From assembly GCA_022678445.1 (NCBI GenBank), contig JALBWU010000010.1, positions 31,705 to 95,704 of the forward strand: a stretch of DNA of 64,000 nucleotides, written 5' to 3'. Positions 35,124 to 42,775 of this stretch are shown here, piece by piece. The position numbers and the translations under genes are program-made. The notes beneath the pieces are model-generated. The model searched no databases. It saw only the letters and a program-made list of their open reading frames with translations, and was not told the DNA's origin. The DNA is from Candidatus Aramenus sp. CH1. GTDB lineage: Archaea; Thermoproteota; Thermoprotei_A; Sulfolobales; Sulfolobaceae. How positions within the stretch are numbered: the first letter of the stretch is position 1; each line of letters begins with the position of its first letter.

Positions 35124-36029
35124 ATGAAAGAAGCTGAGGCCATTCTTACCAAGTTAGTAAAGCTTGGGGCAAACAGTTATATCCTTTCTAAAGTTACCGG
35201 CTTGCCATCGACTAGGGTAAGGTATGTGATAAACAACTTAATGAGTCTGTACGGCTTGTCCATTGCTACCCTAATATCCACTGAAAGCCTTGGACTGAGA
35301 AAGGCGATCGTCATCTGTAGCAACAGTAAGCTAAAGATGGAGACTCGAAAAAGGTTGCTTTTCCCTATAGCCCACCTCTTTAGGCACGACGTGGAAAGGG
35401 ACTACTTCTTTGTAGTAGTGTACTTCGTTGACGATGGGCTAAGCAGGCTTCGCGAGGTATTAAAGGAACTGAAGAATAAGGGCATAACTGAGTGTGAAGC
35501 CTTTGAGATTAGTAGGATCAAGAGGTTCATCGTAAAACCATCGTGTATAGACTTCGAAACTGGAAATAAGATATGCGAGGACAAGATAGTTATAACCAAC
35601 GATACTAACAAGAGGATCCCTGGCGTCTCCAAACTCACTAAGACCGATATAGACTTCCTTGCCACTCTTCAACATAACCCGTTTATAAATTACCTCTTGT
35701 ACCCACGTTGGAGGTTTATCAAGAGGCTGGTATCGGGGTTCTTCTTCAGCCTGGGCAATTTCTCTTTCATCATTGACGTCCTTTCGGATAAGGAACTACC
35801 TCTGAGTTTCCCAAACTTGGCGTGGTCTGCAGAGACGGAGAAGGGATACTTAACAGAGGTACTGGCCGATGACGACAACTTAGAGAAGATCGTGAAGATG
35901 GCCAAGGTTTACTCCAGTGACATATTAATAGTACCAGCAACTACAAGCTATGCGGAGGGCTACAGCATACCCTACGAGATATTTAAGGGTCAATGGCTGT
36001 TTCCGAAAATAATAATAACAAACTCTTGA
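35124..36029 (+). CDS. Putative transcriptional regulator, N-terminal HTH, Sulfolobales type
   Basis: 301 residues. The first 45 residues (ILTKLVKLGANSYILSKVTG, TRVRYVINNLMSLYGL) form a likely winged helix. Two alpha/beta segments follow (about 50-130 and 240-300) with the pattern of RAM-like ligand-binding folds. Function not known. It resembles in layout the unrecognised gene at 25.8 kb. A box AAAGTTTAAT (35090-35099) suits ATG 35124. Confidence 0.6.
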   Translation: MKEAEAILTKLVKLGANSYILSKVTGLPSTRVRYVINNLMSLYGLSIATLISTESLGLRKAIVICSNSKLKMETRKRLLFPIAHLFRHDVERDYFFVVVYFVDDGLSRLREVLKELKNKGITECEAFEISRIKRFIVKPSCIDFETGNKICEDKIVITNDTNKRIPGVSKLTKTDIDFLATLQHNPFINYLLYPRWRFIKRLVSGFFFSLGNFSFIIDVLSDKELPLSFPNLAWSAETEKGYLTEVLADDDNLEKIVKMAKVYSSDILIVPATTSYAEGYSIPYEIFKGQWLFPKIIITNS

Positions 36030-36046
36030 ATAAATCTCAGAAAATC

Positions 36047-37153
36047 ATGGACGTAGATAGCTTTAGGGACCTCGTGCCCATAACCAAGAAGTTCAAGTAC
36101 CTAAACCATGCTGCAATATCCCCAACTCCATTGCCCGTACTCTTCGAGACCTTCAGCTACCTATACAGGGTTGCCCAACTAGGGACTATTGCAGTAAACG
36201 AGGAGGAGAGTGACGAGTTTCTTCACATAAGGGTGAGGATAGCTAAGCTAATTAACTCTTCCCCTGAGGAGGTATCCCTTATCCCTAATACTTCATTTGG
36301 GGTCAACCTAGTGGCTCACGGCATTACGCTAGAATCAGGGGATAAGGTCGTCACGGACAGCTTAGAGTTTCCAGCCACAGTGTTTCCATTCGTCAAATTA
36401 GCGAAAAAGGGAATTAAAGTCTCCGTCGTTAAGGCGAGGCCGGAGTCCCTAGAGGATGACATAATCGGCGAAATCGACGAACGTACCAAGATCGTCAGCG
36501 TAAGCCACGTTAGCTTTAACACGGGCGTCAAGCTGGACGTAAAGAGGGTTGTGGAGAAGGCCAAAAAAGTGGGGGCCTACGTCCTTCTAGACATAATACA
36601 GAGCGCAGGCGCCCTAAAGGTTGACGTCAAGGAGTTGGGAGTGGACTTCGCGGTAGCCGGTGGCTACAAGTGGCTGATGGCCCCTCAAGGTTCTGGCTTC
36701 ATATATGTTAAAAGGGGCCTTCTTGAGGACCCTCCGTTTTACGGTTGGAAAAGCGCGAGGGATTACCTCAAGTTCGACCCTACGATTTTTGAGCTAGAGA
36801 AAGGACCTAGGAGGTTTGAGATAGGGACTATAGACGTCGCCTCAAACTTGGGGCTAGCCAAGTCAGCTGAAATACTCTTCCAGCACAAAGGCGAAATAGA
36901 GAGGAGAGTACTTGACCTCAGCAAGATAGCTATAGAGCTTGCCGAGGATAGGGGATTGGAGGTCATTACGCCAAAGGAAAAGAGATCCGGGATCATAGTT
37001 GTTAAGGTCAAGGAACCCAGAAAGGTGGCAGAAAGGCTCCTCCAGAAGGACATCGTAGTCTCACCCAGGGGAGAAGGCATAAGGATATCTGCTCACTTTT
37101 ACAACACTGAGGAGGAAATTAGGGAAGCTATTTACGGGATAGCAAGCTCATAG
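36047..37153 (+). CDS. Class V aminotransferase / cysteine-desulfurase-like PLP enzyme
   Basis: 368 residues from ATG 36047 (the open frame begins at 35993 inside the upstream gene). The N-terminus YLNHAAISPTPLPV is the family start; the PLP lysine lies in VAGGYKWLMAPQGSGF, with LLDIIQSAGALKVDV giving the PLP Asp. No active-site Cys loop typical of cysteine desulfurases is apparent, so an aminotransferase role is more likely. The substrate is open. The 3' end overlaps convergent nadA by 26 bp. Confidence 0.85.
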   Translation: MDVDSFRDLVPITKKFKYLNHAAISPTPLPVLFETFSYLYRVAQLGTIAVNEEESDEFLHIRVRIAKLINSSPEEVSLIPNTSFGVNLVAHGITLESGDKVVTDSLEFPATVFPFVKLAKKGIKVSVVKARPESLEDDIIGEIDERTKIVSVSHVSFNTGVKLDVKRVVEKAKKVGAYVLLDIIQSAGALKVDVKELGVDFAVAGGYKWLMAPQGSGFIYVKRGLLEDPPFYGWKSARDYLKFDPTIFELEKGPRRFEIGTIDVASNLGLAKSAEILFQHKGEIERRVLDLSKIAIELAEDRGLEVITPKEKRSGIIVVKVKEPRKVAERLLQKDIVVSPRGEGIRISAHFYNTEEEIREAIYGIASS

Positions 37154-38069
37154 TGTTCTCGAAGGCTCTCTTGGCCCTTTCTGCTATGTCATGGGGAACC
37201 TTTACCTCGTAGACCTCTTCTTTTAAAGATCGCAGAACTTTCTCCAGGGTAATCATCGCCATATATGGACATCTTGCACATGCGCAAGCCTCAGTAGTGA
37301 GCAATGGGTAAAAGGTCTTCCCTGGGACTTGTAGCTGGAGCGCGTTAATCATTCCTAGTTCAGTGGCCACTATGAACTCCTTTGCTTGGCTCTCCCTAGC
37401 GAAGCTTATCATCTGGTTTGTGGAGCCGACGAAGTCGGCCTCCTCCAGTACTTCTAGGGGTGATTCGGGGTGGGCCATCAGCAAGGCGTTGGGATACCTC
37501 TTCCTTGCCAGCCTAACTATCTGCCTAGTATAAGAGGCATGAACTATACACCTCCCGTTAGGTGGGACCTTCACTAGCTTTTTGCCCGTCTTCTTTTCCA
37601 CGTAGTTTGCCAAGTTAGCGTCTGGACCGAAGAGTATTACGTCAGAATCAAGGGAACTTACGACCTTTATCGCCGTAGAGGAGGTAACAATGTAGTCGGC
37701 GAGGGCTTTGGCGTAGATGCTAGTGTTTATGTAGAGCACCACTGGGGCATCTGGGTGCATTTTCTTATACTTGAGAAGCGTCTCCACATCAAGGGAGTCG
37801 GAAAGACTACACCCAGCGTTGGGGTCAGGAGAGAGCACCTTTTTGTCTTGGTTCAAGGCTGCTGCTTGTTCTGCCATGAAGTAAACTCCAGCGAAGACTA
37901 TCACGTCTGCGTTGGTCTTCATCGCCTTGACTGCCAAATCGTAGGAGTCCCCGGTGAAGTCGGAGACCAGCTGGACTCCGTAGTCCATGTAATTGTGGCC
38001 AAGTATTATCGCGTTCTTCTCCTTTTTCAGTTTCTTTATCTCGGATACGAGTTCTTCAATTTTGCTCAT
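37128..38069 (-). CDS. nadA: Quinolinate synthase A
   Basis: Condenses iminoaspartate with DHAP to quinolinate, the de novo precursor of NAD, using a [4Fe-4S] cluster. Cluster ligands: Cys87 in NAGCSLSD, a Cys in NGRCIVHAS, and one of those in TEACACARCPYM. The N-terminal HNYMDYGVQLVSDFTGDS is the first repeat signature. 313 residues. No nadB or nadC lies beside it, so the rest of the pathway is elsewhere. Confidence 0.95.
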   Translation of the reverse strand: MSKIEELVSEIKKLKKEKNAIILGHNYMDYGVQLVSDFTGDSYDLAVKAMKTNADVIVFAGVYFMAEQAAALNQDKKVLSPDPNAGCSLSDSLDVETLLKYKKMHPDAPVVLYINTSIYAKALADYIVTSSTAIKVVSSLDSDVILFGPDANLANYVEKKTGKKLVKVPPNGRCIVHASYTRQIVRLARKRYPNALLMAHPESPLEVLEEADFVGSTNQMISFARESQAKEFIVATELGMINALQLQVPGKTFYPLLTTEACACARCPYMAMITLEKVLRSLKEEVYEVKVPHDIAERAKRAFENTMSLLSRK

Positions 38070-38087
38070 ACCGAACTCATGTTCGGT

Positions 38088-38468
38088 TTACGTTTTGTGG
38101 TTAATATTCTTTTTTACCGAAAAGTAAAGTTCTTCGAGATCCTCCAGGATCCTCACCAACATGCCGTAGAGGATCTTGTCGTCCACGTCAGCCAAGCGTT
38201 TTACCAAGTTAAGGATGTCTATGATCTCTTGTGCCAGTTGGACGGAAATGACGTTTTCCCTCATAAGCTCCCATATTGCCCTTTCCCTGTCCTTTTCGCC
38301 CTGCAACTTGTTCTCGACCACGAAGAAAACTAGGTCTACGAAGTCCCTTACTGCTTCCCTTATCCTGGCGTTAGTTGCTCTGTCCAACTCGAACTCCTCT
38401 AGGCTAATACTCGTACCTTTCTCTATAACCCTGTACAGACTCCAGAAAGCCTCATCAAAATCCTGCAT
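38088..38468 (-). CDS. HepT-like (DUF86) helical protein lacking the catalytic motif
   Basis: 126 residues, all helix, matching the DUF86/HepT layout: SLEEFELDRATNARIREAV, VENKLQGEKDR, and ISVQLAQEIIDIL. In HepT RNases the next stretch carries RxxxxHxY; here it reads LNLVKRLADVDDK, with no His or Tyr. No MntA-type nucleotidyltransferase partner lies nearby. It is probably not an active toxin, perhaps a structural or RNA-binding derivative (inference). Upstream of nadA by 18 bp on the same strand. Confidence 0.6.
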   Translation of the reverse strand: MQDFDEAFWSLYRVIEKGTSISLEEFELDRATNARIREAVRDFVDLVFFVVENKLQGEKDRERAIWELMRENVISVQLAQEIIDILNLVKRLADVDDKILYGMLVRILEDLEELYFSVKKNINHKT

Positions 38469-38540
38469 CTGAACTGTCGTTTTTCAACTTTTTATCTTTA
38501 AACTTTAAATCTAATTGAGCAATCTGAAAGGGGGAACGCC

Positions 38541-39578
38541 ATGCCAGACGTCTTGGGAAAATTCTCTGAGGAAATTAAAGGGAAAAGGGCAATGTTTCTC
38601 CTTGTTATAGCCACAACAGACGTCAGCTTAATACCAGGGATAACCATCGCTGGGGCTACGGAAGAGCTAACCCATTTTACCCCTCCAGCAGACGCTGAAT
38701 TTCTTGTCTTGGGGAAGTGTAAGGTTATTAACGCCATACCCGTTACTCCAAGCGGTCTTCCGACCCCCGCAGTGATCTCCAGGGCGTCCCTATCCTCGCT
38801 GAAGGTTAACGCGTTAGTAGTCGACGCGGGTTCTAAGATAAAACCCAACATACCTTACGTAGACCTAGGCGGAGAGCCTGGGAGGGACATAAGAAAGGGG
38901 TCTCTTAAGAGGGAAGTGGCAGAAAGGATAATTGAGAGAGGAACTATATTAGGGGAAGAGCTCTCCAACGACTACGAACTACTAATAATAGGCGAGTCGA
39001 TTCCCGCTGGCACTACCACTGCTATGGCAACTCTAGCGGGACTGGGTTACGATGCCATGGACAAGGTGAGCTCCGCTTCGCCCGATAATCCCAAGGCCTT
39101 AAAGAGGAAAATAGTGGAGGAGGCGTTGAGGGACTTGCCTTCCGACATCATGGGTAGGCTCTCCAAGCTGTCCGACCCCATGCTCTTGGGAGTTGCGGGA
39201 ATATCCCTGGGATTTAAGGGGAAGGTATTACTCGCAGGGGGTACCCAAATGGTTGCAGCCTCAGCCGTAATTAAAGAATTAGGAGGGAGGGAAAAGCTTA
39301 ACGACGTGGGAATAGGGACAACACGGTGGATAGTCGAGGACAAGTCCTCTGACATAACCGATTTAGCCAAGCAGGTGGGAGTCAAGCTCTCCTTCGTTAA
39401 CCTCGACTTCTCTAGGTCGAGGTTTGACGGGCTGAGGGCTTATGAAAGGGGCTTCGTGAAGGAGGGTGTAGGGGCTGGAGGTCTTTCCCTCTTTTCCACT
39501 TTGCAAGGGATAAGCGAAGAAAGGATTTTAAGCAAGGTTGAGGAGATATATGAGAACCTCCTGAAGGAAGCGAAATGA
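38541..39578 (+). CDS. cobT: Archaeal CobT-like nicotinate-nucleotide phosphoribosyltransferase
   Basis: Activates the lower-ligand base of cobalamin by transferring phosphoribose from nicotinate mononucleotide. Characteristic stretches: ITIAGATEELTHFTPPADAEFL, GESIPAGTTTAMATLAGLG near residue 155, LLAGGTQMVAASAV near 230. 345 residues fits the archaeal TIGR00303-type family. A B12-dependent methylmalonyl-CoA mutase is needed in the 3HP/4HB cycle, which fits the presence of mcr. The ATGA overlap starts the next gene. Confidence 0.9.
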   Translation: MPDVLGKFSEEIKGKRAMFLLVIATTDVSLIPGITIAGATEELTHFTPPADAEFLVLGKCKVINAIPVTPSGLPTPAVISRASLSSLKVNALVVDAGSKIKPNIPYVDLGGEPGRDIRKGSLKREVAERIIERGTILGEELSNDYELLIIGESIPAGTTTAMATLAGLGYDAMDKVSSASPDNPKALKRKIVEEALRDLPSDIMGRLSKLSDPMLLGVAGISLGFKGKVLLAGGTQMVAASAVIKELGGREKLNDVGIGTTRWIVEDKSSDITDLAKQVGVKLSFVNLDFSRSRFDGLRAYERGFVKEGVGAGGLSLFSTLQGISEERILSKVEEIYENLLKEAK

Positions 39579-40351
39579 TAGTTGCTTTAACAGATGAGGG
39601 CCCATTGGCTAAGAACATTGCTAGGGAACTTAAGGGAGATAAGGTAATCGTGGTGGACACCCCGCAAAAAGTCCTTACCGTGAGGCCAGAGGTAGTAGTA
39701 CACACACTGGAGGTTCCCTTCTTCGAAAACAGGGCGCACATGTGGAACTACAACACGTGGTACTCCGTAAACATAGCCAGGGCCTCCAATAAGGTAGGGG
39801 CCACCAACGTCTATTTCTCCACGTTCATGATATTCGACGGCAAAAAGGGGTACTACCACGAGAACTCCACTCCCAACCCCATAAATTTTTACGGAGTATC
39901 TAAGCTAGCTGGAGAGGTCGGAGTTACTGCTTTAGGCAACTACCTAGTGTTAAGGGTAGGAGCGCTCTACTCATTAAACTCCAGGGGTTTCCTATTCCCC
40001 TTTTTTAAAGCTGCCTTCGCTGGGAGGAACTTGAGGTGCAATAAGAACTTTTACGTCTCTCCCATAAGCCTGCACGCTTTCTCAAAGGTGGTCTCAAGGT
40101 TTATACACGAACAAATTAGGGGAATAATAAACGTGGCTGGGCCCAGGATCTCCCTCTACGAAATGTGTGGCTTAATAGCCGATCTCTTCGGGGTGGAGAG
40201 TATAGGAATAGATGGACAATACAGGGACTTCTCGCTGGACACGTGGCTTTTAAATAGTTTTAATATAAAAATTTCATTAAAGGAAGATTTGGTGGACGCC
40301 ATTGAGCACAGAATTCTTAACGATGAGGGAAAAGATATTCCTGTTGCTTAA
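39575..40351 (+). CDS. NAD(P)-dependent sugar-nucleotide reductase/epimerase (RmlD-like SDR)
   Basis: 258 residues of an extended SDR: FSTFMIFDGKKGYY (strand 5 Ser/Thr) and the catalytic FYGVSKLAGE (Tyr, Lys), LVLRVGALYS, and a C-terminal GIINVAGP. These recall dTDP-4-dehydrorhamnose reductase. The N-terminal glycine motif is degenerate (LTDEGPLAKNIA). Linked by ATGA to cobT, although a role in cobalamin synthesis is not evident; glycan precursor synthesis is likelier. Confidence 0.75.
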   Translation: MIVALTDEGPLAKNIARELKGDKVIVVDTPQKVLTVRPEVVVHTLEVPFFENRAHMWNYNTWYSVNIARASNKVGATNVYFSTFMIFDGKKGYYHENSTPNPINFYGVSKLAGEVGVTALGNYLVLRVGALYSLNSRGFLFPFFKAAFAGRNLRCNKNFYVSPISLHAFSKVVSRFIHEQIRGIINVAGPRISLYEMCGLIADLFGVESIGIDGQYRDFSLDTWLLNSFNIKISLKEDLVDAIEHRILNDEGKDIPVA

Positions 40352-40619
40352 GTACGCAGAGGAGCCGATGACCGCAAGGGACATAATGAAGGCCTTGGGT
40401 ATAAGGAAGGAGAAGGAGGTCTACGACCACATATTCCACCTGGCTAAGTCCTCAAAGAGGAAAGACTACGTGGTCCTTATGGTCTCCCCCAAGTGCGAAA
40501 ACTGTGGCTACAAGTTCGAGGTGGAGTTCCCCAAGAAACCAGGCAGGTGCCCAGTGTGTAAGTCGGAAAGAATTTCCCCGCCAAAATTTTTAATCAAGGA
40601 AAAGAAGGATATGAAGTGA
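40323..40619 (+). CDS. Winged-helix protein with C-terminal zinc ribbon
   Basis: 98 residues. A helix-turn-helix (FLLLKYAEEPMTARDIMKALG) is followed by a two-knuckle zinc ribbon (CENCGYKF ... CPVCKSE). Such archaeal proteins are predicted transcription regulators. ATG 40323 overlaps the SDR end by 29 bp; the open frame from 40302 adds seven residues. The GTGA overlap at 40616 couples it to the HAD gene. Confidence 0.78.
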   Translation: MREKIFLLLKYAEEPMTARDIMKALGIRKEKEVYDHIFHLAKSSKRKDYVVLMVSPKCENCGYKFEVEFPKKPGRCPVCKSERISPPKFLIKEKKDMK

Positions 40620-41272
40620 AGGCCGTATTTATCGACATGGGAGAGACGCTAGTGAGGTTCAAGCCGAGGTTCCACGAGTCCATCGCCAAGGCTATATCTG
40701 AAGAGGGATTTGAGGTAGATGAGAGGAAGGTATTTAGGGCACTCATGAAGGTGCTCGGTAAATGCAATTTTCCCCACTACGATGGACTGAGCCAAGTTAA
40801 CTTCAGGGAACTCTTTTACCATATGGGGCTTTACGTCCCTAGCGAAGTCGTAAAAAAGCTTGAGAGGAAGAACTACCTTGCAGAGGAGTACGAGCTCTAC
40901 GAGGACGCCATACCGTTCCTGGAGGAGGTGAGGAAAAAAGGGTACAAAGCAGTATTGGTCACAAACACTACGAAGAAAGTCAACCAAATCGTCAGGGATC
41001 TTAACCTTATGGAACACTTGGACGGAATTGTGGCTTCCTGCGATTACAACGTAATGAAGCCACACCCTAAAATTTTCCACTATGCCACTAGGGTTGCCAG
41101 AGGCGAGGGAGTTCACATAGGCGACGTGTACGAGATTGACGTATTGGGAGCTAAGAGGGCGTACTTACCTGGAATACTGCTCGACAGGCTGGACTACTAT
41201 CCGGAAATAAAGGAGAACAGGGCGAGGAACCTTTTCGAGGCCCTAAGCCTCATTGAGAAGCTAGACGGGTAG
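40616..41272 (+). CDS. HAD-family hydrolase with altered motif I
   Basis: 218 residues with a helical cap of the beta-phosphoglucomutase type. Motif I reads FIDMGETL, so the second Asp (general acid) is Gly; motif II LVTNTTKK; motif III Lys in NVMKPHPKIF; motif IV HIGDVYEIDVLGA. The altered motif I suggests a slow or specialised phosphatase; other HAD proteins with DxG are known to retain activity. Starts at GTG 40616, overlapping the upstream stop. Convergent with the next HAD gene (12-bp overlap). Confidence 0.82.
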   Translation: MKAVFIDMGETLVRFKPRFHESIAKAISEEGFEVDERKVFRALMKVLGKCNFPHYDGLSQVNFRELFYHMGLYVPSEVVKKLERKNYLAEEYELYEDAIPFLEEVRKKGYKAVLVTNTTKKVNQIVRDLNLMEHLDGIVASCDYNVMKPHPKIFHYATRVARGEGVHIGDVYEIDVLGAKRAYLPGILLDRLDYYPEIKENRARNLFEALSLIEKLDG

Positions 41273-41926
41273 TTTTCCTTCCTCTATCATGTCCAGAAGT
41301 TCGATAACACCTTCTCCGTCCGGTTTAGAGAGAACCAAATCCGAGATCCTTTTGACTTCTTCTAGGGCGTTGTTGACGGCTACCTTAAAGTCCGCTACCT
41401 CAAATAACGTGATGTCGTTCTGCGAGTCACCCACAGCGACTATCTTGCCTTTGAACCCCATCATTCTGAGCAGCGTTAATATCCCAGCCCCCTTGTTCAC
41501 ACCCCTTGGAAGGATCATGGCATCGTTTCTGTTCCACTCCACCTTAACCTCTAGGTCAGAAAGTATTTCCTCCACTTTTGGCGAGTTATTAATGTAGATT
41601 ATCACTTCGCCATAGGTAAACTCTATCCCGTTCTTCTCCAGCCTCTTTCCTACTTCGTAACGAGTTGTGGGCCAACCCTTTGGAACGTTGTAGATCACCT
41701 TTCCGTTTAGCAGTAATAGGGCCCCATTCTCCAACACCCACGCCGTAGGAGACAAGCCGTAGGCTAGCCTTTCTATGAACCTCCTCTCTCGTCCAGTAAC
41801 TACCACGAACTTGTGCCTCCTCGAGAAGTCGTTTATTCTCCTCTTTACCCTTTCGGATACAAAGAAGTTGTCTTTTTCCTCCGAGAGAGTCCTATCGTAG
41901 TCTGAAGCTACTAGCACCTCACTCAA
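41261..41926 (-). CDS. HAD-IIB phosphatase (phosphoglycolate phosphatase-like)
   Basis: 221 residues of the Cof/sucrose-phosphatase branch: VASDYDRTLSEE (motif I), VVVTGRER (II), GVNKGAGI (Lys, III), AVGDSQNDITLF (IV). Archaeal phosphoglycolate phosphatases belong to this type. A Glu-Asn cap residue ENGALLL is typical. Overlaps the endonuclease IV-like gene by 8 bp, so co-transcribed with it. Confidence 0.85.
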   Translation of the reverse strand: MSEVLVASDYDRTLSEEKDNFFVSERVKRRINDFSRRHKFVVVTGRERRFIERLAYGLSPTAWVLENGALLLLNGKVIYNVPKGWPTTRYEVGKRLEKNGIEFTYGEVIIYINNSPKVEEILSDLEVKVEWNRNDAMILPRGVNKGAGILTLLRMMGFKGKIVAVGDSQNDITLFEVADFKVAVNNALEEVKRISDLVLSKPDGEGVIELLDMIEEGKLPV

Positions 41927-42752
41927 ACTTGTACCCTAGTTTTTCAATGACGTCTTTCATTATAAGGGCATCTTTCTCCAGCTCTGGGCTCTCACATATC
42001 AAGGTAATCGATATATCCCTGCTTAAGATTTCTCTAGCTAGAGGCTCAAAGGGAGGTGTGTTATAGGTTACTGACCTATGGACGTCCACGTACTTTCCTT
42101 TCCTAATCTCCAAGCCCTCAAAGTGGGAATTAATGTGGGCCAAGTGGAGCTCCTTTACCAGTCTATCAATTATTTCGCCGTAATTTATCTGCCCTCCCTG
42201 TCTTGCAAAAGTGTGAGCCCAGTCTATGTAGGGGATTACTCTCTCTACCTCCTTCGATATCGCTATGACCTCATCAATTGTTCCAAACGCCGTTTCCTTC
42301 GCCATCGTCTCCACGCCCAGCTTTACTTTGTAGCCGTTCTCCCTTACCTTGTCAGCAACCTCTCCTAGCTCTGCTTTTAGCTTTGAGAAGCACTCCTCTG
42401 GCTTTAAGTCCCCGTAAAACCCTACGTGAATTGCTATGGCGTCGGCCCCCATTGCGTCTGCCCTATCTGCAGTATCCAGGAGCCTCTTCTTCGACGCCTC
42501 AACTTTTTCCTTCTCTTCCGAGCAAAGGTTTATGAAGTAAGGAGCGTGAACGGAAAGCCTTACACCCAACGATTTTGCTACTTCGCCAGCTTGGGTTGCC
42601 TTTTCCCTGCTCATCCTGACGCCTTGAACGAACTCCACTTCCATTGCATTAAGCCCTAGCTCCTTTACCCTCTTTATCCCCCCTATCGTGTCCTTTCCTT
42701 TAGCAGAGAGAGGCACGCCGGCTGTACCTAGGTATATCTTGGGCTTAGGCAT
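41919..42752 (-). CDS. Endonuclease IV-like TIM-barrel protein
   Basis: 277 residues with the xylose-isomerase-like barrel of AP endonuclease family 2. Metal-ligand candidates lie in VHAPYFINL (His), AIHVGFY (His), LGVETM (Glu), DWAHTFA (Asp, His), HINSHFEG (His), DVHRSV (Asp, His) and ICESP (Glu), a near-complete endonuclease IV set. A DNA-repair role is likely; a sugar isomerase remains possible. ATG 42752. Confidence 0.82.
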   Translation of the reverse strand: MPKPKIYLGTAGVPLSAKGKDTIGGIKRVKELGLNAMEVEFVQGVRMSREKATQAGEVAKSLGVRLSVHAPYFINLCSEEKEKVEASKKRLLDTADRADAMGADAIAIHVGFYGDLKPEECFSKLKAELGEVADKVRENGYKVKLGVETMAKETAFGTIDEVIAISKEVERVIPYIDWAHTFARQGGQINYGEIIDRLVKELHLAHINSHFEGLEIRKGKYVDVHRSVTYNTPPFEPLAREILSRDISITLICESPELEKDALIMKDVIEKLGYKFE

Positions 42753-42775
42753 AGTAAAGAGTAGCCCAGCTTGGT

